Shown here: one piece after another, positions 9,447-17,310 of the stretch | How the letters are laid out: every line of letters begins with the position of its first letter | Position numbering within the stretch: position 1 is the first letter of the stretch | Source of the DNA: Oscillospiraceae bacterium | Lineage (GTDB): Bacteria; Bacillota; Clostridia; Christensenellales; Aristaeellaceae | Direction: 5' to 3' | Assembly: GCA_031269355.1 (NCBI GenBank) | Contig: JAISZG010000013.1 | Location: forward strand, 124,001 to 188,000 | Length of the DNA stretch: 64,000 nucleotides | Translations under genes and position numbers: made by a program | The notes under the pieces: generated by a model | What the model was told of the DNA's origin: nothing | Databases searched by the model: none | Seen by the model: only the letters and a program-made list of their open reading frames with translations

Positions 9447-10446
9447 CGCCGTATTGATGCGCGTGGAAAATCTTAAGATGCACTTCGACGTCAGCAAACG
9501 GCTTTTTTCTAAAAAGAAAACCCTGCTGAAGGCGGTGGACGACGTTTCTCTGTCGCTGCGCCGCGGCAGAACGTTTGGGTTGGTCGGCGAATCCGGGTGC
9601 GGTAAGACGACGCTTGGACGAACCATCGTCCGGCTTTACAAGCCGACAGCCGGGCGCATATGGTATTCCGACGCCGATCTTTCACCGCTAAGCGACGCGG
9701 CGCTCATGCCCTATCGCTCAAAAATGCAGATGATTTTTCAGGATTCCTTTTCTTCGCTTAATCCTCGAATGATGGTCGGCGATATCATCGCCGAACCTCT
9801 TCGCATCCAGCACCGCTTCGCGTCCGCGCGTGAAGAACGCGAGCTGGTTGAAGCGTTAGTCGAACGCATAGGTTTGCGCAAAGATCACATCAGCCGATAC
9901 CCTCATGAGTTTTCCGGCGGTCAGCGGCAGCGTATAGGCATCGCGCGCGCGTTGGCGAACACGCCGGAGTTCATTGTGTGCGACGAACCGATTTCCGCGC
10001 TGGACGTCTCCATTCAAGCGCAGGTGATAAACCTGCTGTTGGATTTGCAGGATCAAATGGGGCTTACCTATCTTTTTGTGTCGCATGATCTATCCATGGT
10101 CAGGCATATTTCACACGAGGTTGGCGTGATGTATCTGGGGCATATGGTAGAAACCGCTCCCGTACATGAACTGTACAGCCATATGCTGCACCCATATACG
10201 GAGGCGCTGATGTCGGCGGTGCCCCAGGCGGATCCGGATATGGCGGAAAAAAGCAGGCGGATCATATTGCAGGGCGACGTGCCAACGCCCATCGATCCGC
10301 CAAGCGGCTGCCCGTTTCGCACGCGCTGCCCATATCCCAAACCAATCTGCGAGCAGGTTATGCCAGCTCTGCAAGACGTGGGACACGGGCACTTTGTCGC
10401 CTGCCATCAGGCCGCCGGTTCGAATTCATCCGCCCGATCGATATAG
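9439..10446 (+). CDS. Peptide ABC transporter ATPase, OppF/DppF type
   Basis: The 335-residue ATPase has Walker A GESGCGKTT, Q-loop IFQDSFSSLNP, signature FSGGQRQRIGIA, Walker B FIVCDEPISALDVS and the C-terminal PPSGCPFRTRCPYPKPIC cluster. The start is the ATG at 9439, directly after AAAAAAGGAGGCCTCGC; an ATG 42 bases earlier in frame has no ribosome site. It is the last gene of the operon and is convergent with the ger operon, with only 13 bases between the stops. Confidence 0.93.
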   Translation: MDDAVLMRVENLKMHFDVSKRLFSKKKTLLKAVDDVSLSLRRGRTFGLVGESGCGKTTLGRTIVRLYKPTAGRIWYSDADLSPLSDAALMPYRSKMQMIFQDSFSSLNPRMMVGDIIAEPLRIQHRFASAREERELVEALVERIGLRKDHISRYPHEFSGGQRQRIGIARALANTPEFIVCDEPISALDVSIQAQVINLLLDLQDQMGLTYLFVSHDLSMVRHISHEVGVMYLGHMVETAPVHELYSHMLHPYTEALMSAVPQADPDMAEKSRRIILQGDVPTPIDPPSGCPFRTRCPYPKPICEQVMPALQDVGHGHFVACHQAAGSNSSARSI

Positions 10447-10459
10447 CAGTAGGACGCGT

Positions 10460-10687
10460 TCAAGTGAAATCGCGGATACGGAGATTGAACACATCCCTGA
10501 ATATATGCATCAAAAGCTCCACCGGACCAAGCGGCTCGCGTCCTATGCTGTATAACGTCGCATAAACAAAAAAAGCCGCGAACAATATGATATATGTGAT
10601 GTTCGCGCGCCTATCCCGCTCATGCAGCAGGGCAGGGATATCTAGCGCCGCGACTGCGGCCAACCCAATCAATACGAATCCGATCAC
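10460..10687 (-). CDS. Small two-helix membrane protein, candidate D subunit of a germinant receptor
   Basis: The 75-residue protein has two predicted membrane helices: VLIGLAAVAALDIPALL, then a polar turn HERDRRAN, then ITYIILFAAFFVYATLYSI. A polar tail follows. It overlaps the stop of the preceding gerB-type gene by 4 bases, so it is the last cistron of the ger operon. Several Bacillus germinant receptor operons end in a D-subunit gene of about 75 codons with two membrane segments that modulates germination. Size, topology and position match that description. I cannot show sequence homology without a search. Confidence 0.7.
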   Translation of the reverse strand: MIGFVLIGLAAVAALDIPALLHERDRRANITYIILFAAFFVYATLYSIGREPLGPVELLMHIFRDVFNLRIRDFT

Positions 10688-11787
10688 AATGTCACAGCCT
10701 TTCTCACGGCTCGCACCCTAAACCACGCGCATAGAAGCAGCGCGGCTGGTATCGCATATTCAAAAGCGATCCATATCAATGGCGTAACGTTTACGCTCCA
10801 CTCGATATTATTATATGACGTATTATGAAACGCCTCCGCGTATACCGCAATAAACATGCACGTTATAATCGACAGCGGCTTAGCTGATTTCAACCTGCCA
10901 ATATGCGCCAGCCCCTGCGCTGCAGCATATATCAGGATAGTAACTTTTATATATGTTAGCGCAACCAGAATCATTGCGTTGATGCTTTCCGTGCGAACGA
11001 ACGAACTCGCGGTATCAATCATGCGATACACGTCAAAGGAGGGCAGCACCGTATATGTAAGAAGCGCGCCCAGCGTTATCGCTTCTCTCACATGTACTAC
11101 TACCATTATAATCATCGTGAAAGCTATCGACAGGAACATAGGTTTTTTCAAACTGGTTCCAGAGCGAACATGCGGAACCAGGGCGAACATTGTCAGCATT
11201 TCACCATATGGAATCGCAATCGCAATTAGCGTTCCATGAACAAACTCGCCGGGCGTATGCACAAACCATGGCATAAGATTTCGAAAGTTCGATTCGGGTA
11301 TCGATTGTATGCTGCTGAATATCACCAGCGCAATTCCGATTATCGCCACCAACGGAATCGTCCGCATTAAAGCGCTCATTCCCTTGCGCAGCGCATACGC
11401 GACCGCCGCGCCGGTTACGACAGTTACGAGCAAAAAATTTGAGCCGCGTATTAAATATCCTGTGATGAAGCTTCCTATTTCCATCATATTAAGGCATGCG
11501 ACGGCTATATAAAACAATACGAATAAAATGTTAACCACCGTACCGACCGCGCCGCCAAGAACTGCGCTGACTATTTCAAACAAATTCATACCAGGATATC
11601 TGCGCAAAAGCGATAAATATCCCGCAGCCATCGGCATGAACGCGATCGCTCCAAATATACCTACCATCCACGATTCATTTCCGGTAGTATATATGATAAA
11701 CGCAGAACGAAGTATGGTTCCCATAACAAAACAGCAGCACGCCATACCCCATTCGAAGCCGCCCACCTGATCAATCCGCTCGCTCAT
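10684..11787 (-). CDS. Germinant receptor B subunit (endospore germination permease, GerAB family)
   Basis: The 367-residue protein has about ten membrane segments in the APC-superfamily fold. It shows the typical GerB opening (ERIDQVGGFEWGMACCCFVMGT) and PGMNLFEIVSAVLGG after the first pair of helices. B subunits sit in the spore inner membrane and bind the nutrient germinant; the ligand is not predictable here. AGGAGAACAAAG precedes the ATG. The start lies inside the last codons of the GerC gene (17-base overlap), indicating coupled translation. Confidence 0.92.
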   Translation of the reverse strand: MSERIDQVGGFEWGMACCCFVMGTILRSAFIIYTTGNESWMVGIFGAIAFMPMAAGYLSLLRRYPGMNLFEIVSAVLGGAVGTVVNILFVLFYIAVACLNMMEIGSFITGYLIRGSNFLLVTVVTGAAVAYALRKGMSALMRTIPLVAIIGIALVIFSSIQSIPESNFRNLMPWFVHTPGEFVHGTLIAIAIPYGEMLTMFALVPHVRSGTSLKKPMFLSIAFTMIIMVVVHVREAITLGALLTYTVLPSFDVYRMIDTASSFVRTESINAMILVALTYIKVTILIYAAAQGLAHIGRLKSAKPLSIITCMFIAVYAEAFHNTSYNNIEWSVNVTPLIWIAFEYAIPAALLLCAWFRVRAVRKAVTL

Positions 11788-12991
11788 CTTTGTTCTCCTG
11801 ACTGCTTTTAATCGGATGCTGCGCGGCGCCAGTCGCGGTAATCGCTACATTTATATCCATATCAATTCGCAAATTTTCAAATTCGAGTTCCCAACCGCCG
11901 GGCAATTCCCGATATTCATTGGGAAAGCTTTGATAACACATCTGCCCAAAGCTAAACACATCGGCGCAAAGCACCTTGGCTGCGCTCAGCGCGTATTTGA
12001 TTCTGTTCTCCAGTTCAGCGCCCGCCAATCTGCCTATCAATTCCTCCTCTTTAACCTCGTTTATATTCGAATCGCTTGTAGTGGAAACCAGCGCGCATTC
12101 CATTCGCACTTGCAGCTTTATACGAAATCCGTCGTCGTCATATATCGGACGCACGCTTGTATTCGCCCGGATGATCTCCAGTTCAATCAAACCGCCCAAA
12201 CCGGTGATATGCATCACACCCGTGCTGAGCTTGTTATTGATGAGCAGCATGCCATAAACTTCATCCGCAGAAAATGAGCCTACCATCCGCTCGCCTTTAA
12301 ACACGGCGGTCTCACCAATGCGCGCCTTAACTTCACCTTGTTCGTCCGTGAACAGCTCGACTATAGGCGCGGTAGGTTCGACCGCTTCGCTAAGCAAATC
12401 CTGAAGAAAATCGAACACCGTCATGTACGATGTCAAACCTGTGTATTTCTGATTTTCCGCCATGTTTGAAAGTTGAATGGCCGGCATGGTTTCCAAATAA
12501 GTTCCCTCTTCGAATATTCTAAACGCCGAACCTTTAGCGATCATTATCGGCATCGTCATCCGTCCCTCTTCGTTACGCATGAAATATTCGAGAACCGGTG
12601 TCATATCCTCGCGAGCTACCGCCTCCCCTACCACAAGAACTTTGCATTGCTGCGTATACATCCGCCTGCTGAACATATCCATTATATTGCGAATGGCGGA
12701 AAATACTGAAGGCGCGGTTTTCTTTGCATTGAAGTACGCTTTGCCGTCAGACCCGCTTCCCCCTCCCGAGCTTTGCTTTAACAGCCCCGGGCGCACCACC
12801 TGCGCGGTTACCTCATATCCTCCGCCTTCGGCGGCGTCCACCCCAATGCCCATCACAATAGATAGCTGATTTAGTTCCATGCTCCCCCAGCACCCGTTCA
12901 GCGCGAACGCGGCAAGTACAAGCATCGCGCATAACGCGCTTTTTTTAACCCACCGTATTTTATTTTTATATTTATATATACTATTGTGCAC
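11771..12991 (-). CDS. Germinant receptor C subunit, Ger(x)C family lipoprotein
   Basis: The 406-residue protein has a lipoprotein signal (VKKSALCAMLVLAAFALNGC) whose lipobox cysteine is near residue 33. The family opening WGSMELNQLSIVMGIGVD and the PGLLKQ region follow. The start is taken as GTG at 12991 because GGAGG lies 8 bases upstream; a longer frame to 13054 would overlap gerA and has no such site. C subunits are lipid-anchored on the outer face of the spore inner membrane and are needed for receptor function. The gene lies 22 bases downstream of gerA. Confidence 0.9.
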   Translation of the reverse strand: MHNSIYKYKNKIRWVKKSALCAMLVLAAFALNGCWGSMELNQLSIVMGIGVDAAEGGGYEVTAQVVRPGLLKQSSGGGSGSDGKAYFNAKKTAPSVFSAIRNIMDMFSRRMYTQQCKVLVVGEAVAREDMTPVLEYFMRNEEGRMTMPIMIAKGSAFRIFEEGTYLETMPAIQLSNMAENQKYTGLTSYMTVFDFLQDLLSEAVEPTAPIVELFTDEQGEVKARIGETAVFKGERMVGSFSADEVYGMLLINNKLSTGVMHITGLGGLIELEIIRANTSVRPIYDDDGFRIKLQVRMECALVSTTSDSNINEVKEEELIGRLAGAELENRIKYALSAAKVLCADVFSFGQMCYQSFPNEYRELPGGWELEFENLRIDMDINVAITATGAAQHPIKSSQENKDERAD

Positions 12992-13013
12992 GTACCATTC
13001 CTCCGCTCCGACT

Positions 13014-14627
13014 TCAGCGATAATCCGGTTTGTCCGATTGCATGCGCCTATCATCCATAGCGCCTATGGCGGCCGGGCGATCGCGCAGCTTCCACAACGG
13101 CGCGCGATAAATCGAATCCTTAAAATCAGAACTTAAAAGCGGCGCGAACGGACTCATATGATGCACTCCAAAGGAATGGAGCGACGCCAAGTGGATCATC
13201 ACAGTCATAAGCCCCAGCGTAATGCCATACCCCCCCATAATGCCCGCGCACAGCAGCAAGTACCACCGCAGAAGCGACATGGCGTTTGACAGCGTGGGAA
13301 CGGCAAAGCTTGACACGCCGGTAAGCGCTATCACTATAACGACCGGCGCGCCCACCATGCCAGCCTGAATCGCGGCCTGCCCCATAACCAGCGCCCCCAC
13401 TATGCTCACCGCCTGGCCAACCGGCTTTGGAAGGCGAATGCCAGCCTCCTTCAATATCTCAAATATGATGAGCATAAGCGTGGTTTCAATCATGGCCGGA
13501 AACGGCAGCCCTTCTGCGGACGACGCCATTGTGAATAGCAGCGTACTGGGAATCAGTTCATGATGGAATGTGGCAAGCGCGATATAAACGGCAGGCGCGA
13601 GGAAGCTGATGAAAAATGAGATCAGCCTAAGTATTCGCAGAAACGTGGCATAAAACGAACCGATAAGGTAATCCTCCGCCGTCTGGAAGTTTTCAACAAA
13701 CAGCATAGGCGCGGTCAGCACGAACGGCGTTCCGTCCGTCAGCACGGCGACGCGCCCTTCCATCATCTTGGCCGCCACTACGTCCGGTTTCTCCGTATAC
13801 CCTACCGTTTCGAATATCGAATATGGCGAGTCCTTTATAAAATCGACCAGCGTGCCGCTACCGGTGGGCAGGTCGATACATATCCCCCGCAGCCTGGAGC
13901 GCATCTCCTCAACCAGCTCCGGGCGCGCGATGCTCTCCATATACGCGATGCATATGTTTGTATGGCTGCGAGCTCCAACCTGCATAGACTCCATGCGCAA
14001 ATCGCTGGATGCGATTCGCCTTCTGAGCAGCGCGGTATTGGTTCTTAGCGTTTCGGTAAACCCTTCGCGTGGGCCGCGCACTACGGTTTCAGTCAGCGGC
14101 TCCGTGATCGAACGCCGATCCCATCCGCGCGCGTTCATCACTATTGCGCCCGGCATACCGTCTACGAGTATCAGCGCGTCGCCGTGGAGTAGCTTGTCCA
14201 TTGCCGTAGAGGCGTCTGCCAGCGTTTCCGTTTCGCTTGAAAGCAGCATATTGGTGCGCACCGTTTCCAAATCGCTAACGTTGCGCATATCCTCCGTGCG
14301 CGCGTATATCATCAGCGGCTTTATCGCAGCCTCCATAATCATATCATGTTTTACCAGGCCGTCGATAAACGCTGCGGCAGCGCTGCGATTAAGCGCCGGT
14401 ATTTCAAACGTGCGAATTATAAAGTCACTGCACTTATCGAACGATTGTATTAATTGCGCGGTTGATTCAGACAGCGCGCTTGGGATTTCACCCGTCCATC
14501 CAGCAGGAATACCATCCGATTGATTCGCATCGGCAGGTTTTTTCCGAGCATCATCAGCCAGCGCGCGCCTGATCATACGCCGAACGTTGACTAGCGGCGA
14601 TACGCGCGGGTTGCTGTTTCGTTTCAT
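13014..14627 (-). CDS. Germinant receptor A subunit (GerA family)
   Basis: The 537-residue protein has a soluble N-terminal domain (about residues 50-290, including ILVDGMPGAIVMNARGW, ESMQVGARSHTNICIAYM and GRVAVLTDGTPFVLTAP). A membrane domain of about five helices follows (from LIGSFYATFLRILRLISFFISF) and then a cytoplasmic tail. Together with the downstream C, B and D genes it forms one receptor complex in the spore inner membrane. It is the first gene of the operon. I could not find a convincing forespore sigma-G promoter by eye in the 245 bases upstream. A GGAAGG site is somewhat far from the ATG. Confidence 0.92.
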   Translation of the reverse strand: MKRNSNPRVSPLVNVRRMIRRALADDARKKPADANQSDGIPAGWTGEIPSALSESTAQLIQSFDKCSDFIIRTFEIPALNRSAAAAFIDGLVKHDMIMEAAIKPLMIYARTEDMRNVSDLETVRTNMLLSSETETLADASTAMDKLLHGDALILVDGMPGAIVMNARGWDRRSITEPLTETVVRGPREGFTETLRTNTALLRRRIASSDLRMESMQVGARSHTNICIAYMESIARPELVEEMRSRLRGICIDLPTGSGTLVDFIKDSPYSIFETVGYTEKPDVVAAKMMEGRVAVLTDGTPFVLTAPMLFVENFQTAEDYLIGSFYATFLRILRLISFFISFLAPAVYIALATFHHELIPSTLLFTMASSAEGLPFPAMIETTLMLIIFEILKEAGIRLPKPVGQAVSIVGALVMGQAAIQAGMVGAPVVIVIALTGVSSFAVPTLSNAMSLLRWYLLLCAGIMGGYGITLGLMTVMIHLASLHSFGVHHMSPFAPLLSSDFKDSIYRAPLWKLRDRPAAIGAMDDRRMQSDKPDYR

Positions 14628-14969
14628 TATAGAAGCGCCCGTCCTTCCCGTTGCACATTCAAGTCAAAATTCTTTGCAATATATTATTTATTATCGCATA
14701 CGCTATGCCGACGATTTTTGCGCCATATCTTATGCGATGATAGGATTTACTGGAAACCGCTAGTTTATACTTTAATGGTAATCTGCGAGCAGCTCCGACG
14801 GTTGGCTCCCTTCCATATATTCTCATTCCCGCTAAATATTGCAATTCGCTTCATATTATTTTAAAAAACACCTTGACAATTTAACATACTTGTAATATAT
14901 TCTCAATAGCGTTGTATTGTATTCAATGCCGCATCAAGCGCCAATTATATACGGGGGGGAGTGTTGGCT
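14628..14969. other. Divergent intergenic region between gerA and the SH3-domain gene
   Basis: About 340 AT-rich bases. The right end holds the promoter of the SH3-domain gene. The left part should hold the gerA promoter, which I cannot identify. A 61-codon frame on the minus strand (14659-14844) has no good ribosome site and is not called. Confidence 0.6.
14873..14901 (+). promoter_or_regulatory. Sigma-A type promoter of the SH3/peptidoglycan-binding protein gene
   Basis: TTGACA (14873-14878), 17-base spacer, TATATT (14896-14901), about 65 bases before the start codon. Confidence 0.75.
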
Positions 14970-15968
14970 ATGAACAAACGTTATGCGATGGTACTGGCAA
15001 TGGTGCTGGTTTGGGTTACGGTAGTTGGTTTTTCGCCGACGTCCGTCGCTTCCGAGGTAAAGGTAGCCATTGCGAAAGAAAATGTGATTATAAGATCAAA
15101 ACCGTCCTCATCGTCCGCCGGACAAAAAACGGTTAAAGCGGGCGGCCAGATGACTGTGCTTGATGGCGGGACCAGCGATTGGTGTCATGTGCAATATGGA
15201 TCGATCATCGGATATGTTTCAAAGGACTATGTCAGTTTGCGCTATATAGACGCCTCATCTTCAGCAAGCTCACCAGTCTCTTCAGACGCATCGTCAGTAA
15301 GTTCAACTGAAAAAATCTCCGACCTGGGCGATCCGCCGGAACCCACCAGAGAAGGAGACAGCGGCTCGAACGTTAGCAAGCTGCAGAAGGCATTAAAAAT
15401 CGCCGGATTCTTCTCAGGAACATGCGATGGCAAATATGGCGAATATACCGTGAACGCCGTCAAAGCGTTTCAGCGAAGCCGTGGGTTGAGCGAAGACGGA
15501 ATCGCGGGCGCGGGCACCATAAAATATCTGTTTGGAGCTTCGCCGGAATCTTCATCAAAATATAAAACTGAAAAACTGGATTGGTTTGACGGCGGATCGA
15601 GCGCGATTCCAAAAGGCGCGCGCTTCACCGTGAAGGACGTACGCACCGGCGTTACATTTGAGGCGAGCCGCTGGTCGGGCTACAACCACTTGGACGTTGA
15701 ACCGCTCACCGCGAAGGATAGCGCTGCGATGAAGCGAGTGTTTGGCGGATCCTGGTCGTGGGCGCGCCGCCCGATCCTTGTTTTGTACCGCGGGCATGTG
15801 TATGCCGCGTCGATGAACGGAATGCCTCACGAGGAGAACATCACCTCCAGCAACGGTTTTGACGGCCATTTCTGCATCCACTTCTATAACAGCCGCACCC
15901 ATGGAACGGATAAGGTGGATACGGAGCACCAGGCATGCGTATACGAGGCGTCCAAAGCGACGTGGTGA
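14970..15968 (+). CDS. Secreted SH3-domain and peptidoglycan-binding protein with a conserved His/Cys C-terminal domain
   Basis: The 332-residue protein has a signal peptide (MNKRYAMVLAMVLVWVTVVG...). A bacterial SH3 domain follows (about residues 30-95; IIRSKPSSSSAG, SDWCHVQYGSIIGYV), then a Ser-rich linker (about 96-125). A PG_binding_1 domain (GSNVSKLQKALKIAGFF, DGKYGEYTVNAVKAFQ) spans about residues 125-190. The last 140 residues are a separate domain with RWSGYNHLDVEPLTAKD, SWARRPILVLY, ASMNGMPH and GHFCIHFYNSRTHGT. I have a memory of similar C-terminal domains in clostridial cell-wall proteins but know no assigned function; the HFCIH motif could be catalytic. The ATG at 14970 is preferred over a GTG at 14961 because of spacing to the G-rich ribosome site. 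It probably acts at the cell wall. Confidence 0.85.
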   Translation: MNKRYAMVLAMVLVWVTVVGFSPTSVASEVKVAIAKENVIIRSKPSSSSAGQKTVKAGGQMTVLDGGTSDWCHVQYGSIIGYVSKDYVSLRYIDASSSASSPVSSDASSVSSTEKISDLGDPPEPTREGDSGSNVSKLQKALKIAGFFSGTCDGKYGEYTVNAVKAFQRSRGLSEDGIAGAGTIKYLFGASPESSSKYKTEKLDWFDGGSSAIPKGARFTVKDVRTGVTFEASRWSGYNHLDVEPLTAKDSAAMKRVFGGSWSWARRPILVLYRGHVYAASMNGMPHEENITSSNGFDGHFCIHFYNSRTHGTDKVDTEHQACVYEASKATW

Positions 15969-16030
15969 GGTTATCGTCGGCGTGCGGATGACCCTGCGCG
16001 CTGATGTTGATATAATAAATTCGCATACAA

Positions 16031-16060
16031 AATGCCTGGGAATCGCTTTCCCCAGGCATT
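16031..16060. terminator. Terminator after the SH3-domain gene
   Basis: A perfect 10-bp stem (AATGCCTGGG with CCCAGGCATT) and a 10-base loop, followed by ATTGCATTGC. The T-tract is weak. It lies between convergent genes and may act in both directions. Confidence 0.7.
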
Positions 16061-16093
16061 ATTGCATTGCATATAATTTATAGTTTTATATCA

Positions 16094-16309
16094 TTACACC
16101 CGCCAGATGAATCTTAAAAACGCGACGAATAAAATCATTACTGCGCTGAATATGCCCGCGATCAGCAGCGCCGCTTTCATAGCACCCCACATCGCCCAGC
16201 GCAGCTCGCGCCCGGATAGCGACTCCAGCGGCAGAACTTTTCCCGTATTCGAAGGATCGAGCTGCGGCAGTCCCTGCGGCCGCTCCGGCTTTAATCGTAC
16301 AGGTGGCAT
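16094..16309 (-). CDS. Small single-pass membrane protein at the end of the second opp operon
   Basis: The 71-residue protein has a polar N-terminus (MPPVRLKPERPQGLPQLD) and one long hydrophobic helix (MKAALLIAGIFSAVMILFVAFL) with a short basic end. The start at 16309 overlaps the end of the OppF-type ATPase by 19 bases, and a GGAGG lies 15 bases upstream of the ATG, which is far. I do not recognise the family. Position as the last cistron of the operon suggests co-expression with the transporter. It could be an accessory protein or simply a small membrane protein of unrelated function. Confidence 0.6.
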   Translation of the reverse strand: MPPVRLKPERPQGLPQLDPSNTGKVLPLESLSGRELRWAMWGAMKAALLIAGIFSAVMILFVAFLRFIWRV

Positions 16310-17310
16310 ATTATACGATGTTCGCCTCCTACGCCGCGCTCTGACGGCTTCTCCGTCTGGCAGCGCGGCATGCGTTCTTTGCAGCGCGATTGAAACCTGC
16401 ATCCCTCAAATGACTGCGCTGGCGATGGCAGGCTGCCTTCCAATATGATTCGTTCGCGTCGAACGGTGGGATCCGGAATAGGAATCGCGCTGAACAGCGC
16501 CTTCGTATAAGGATGCAGCGGATTGCGGAATATCTCGCGGCATTCTCCATATTCAACCAATTGACCAAGATACATCACGCCCACCGCGTCGGCGATGTGT
16601 TCTACGACGGACAGATCATGCGAGATAAACAGATACGCCATTCCATACTTTTGCTGCAAATCCGCAAGCAGATTGATTATCTGCGCCTGGATAGACACGT
16701 CCAGCGCGGATACCGGTTCGTCGCATACTATGAAATCCGGATTAAGCGCAAGCGCCCGCGCGATGCATATACGCTGGCGCTGACCTCCTGAGAACTCATG
16801 CGGATAGCGATCCTTGTGATACGCTTGCAGCTCGCATGAACGCATCACCTTTGTTACATATGAATTGATTTCCGCACGCGGCACTATCCCATGCTCGCGT
16901 ACGGCTTCAGCGATTATCTCCCCTATTGGCAAGCGCGGCGACAGGCTGGAATATGGATCTTGAAATATTATCTGCATCCTGGAGCGAAGCGGCTGCAGTT
17001 CCTTGCGGCTCAGCGCGTGCACGGATTCACCGTCGAACGTCACCTCTCCGTCGGTAATATCAGTCAACCGCAGTATCGTTTTCCCGACCGTCGTCTTGCC
17101 GCATCCCGACTCGCCGACCAACCCAAGCGTTTTCCCGCGCTGTATCGCAAAGCTCACTCCGTCCACCGCGCGGACGCTGCCGACCATTCGTCCAAAGAAA
17201 CCCGCGTGAATCGGGAAATATTTCTTTAATCCGCGCACCTCTACCAACGGCGAACCGCCATTTGACGCCGTATTTTTGTTGTCGCTAATTTTCAGCGCAG
17301 GCTGACTCAT
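16291..17310 (-). CDS. Peptide ABC transporter ATPase, OppF type (second opp operon)
   Basis: The 339-residue ATPase has GESGCGKTT (Walker A), IFQDPYSSLSP (Q-loop), FSGGQRQRICIA (signature), FIVCDEPVSALDVS (Walker B) and a C-terminal cysteine segment (CRFQSRCKERMPRC). Its start overlaps the end of the OppD-type gene by 4 bases (17307-17310). It belongs to the six-gene minus-strand operon running from 23875 to 16094. Confidence 0.93.
   Translation of the reverse strand: MSQPALKISDNKNTASNGGSPLVEVRGLKKYFPIHAGFFGRMVGSVRAVDGVSFAIQRGKTLGLVGESGCGKTTVGKTILRLTDITDGEVTFDGESVHALSRKELQPLRSRMQIIFQDPYSSLSPRLPIGEIIAEAVREHGIVPRAEINSYVTKVMRSCELQAYHKDRYPHEFSGGQRQRICIARALALNPDFIVCDEPVSALDVSIQAQIINLLADLQQKYGMAYLFISHDLSVVEHIADAVGVMYLGQLVEYGECREIFRNPLHPYTKALFSAIPIPDPTVRRERIILEGSLPSPAQSFEGCRFQSRCKERMPRCQTEKPSERGVGGEHRIICHLYD

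Noticed and set aside
14659-14844. 61-codon frame in the gerA upstream region
   Set aside because: No ribosome site, no recognisable composition, and it covers the region where the gerA promoter is expected.
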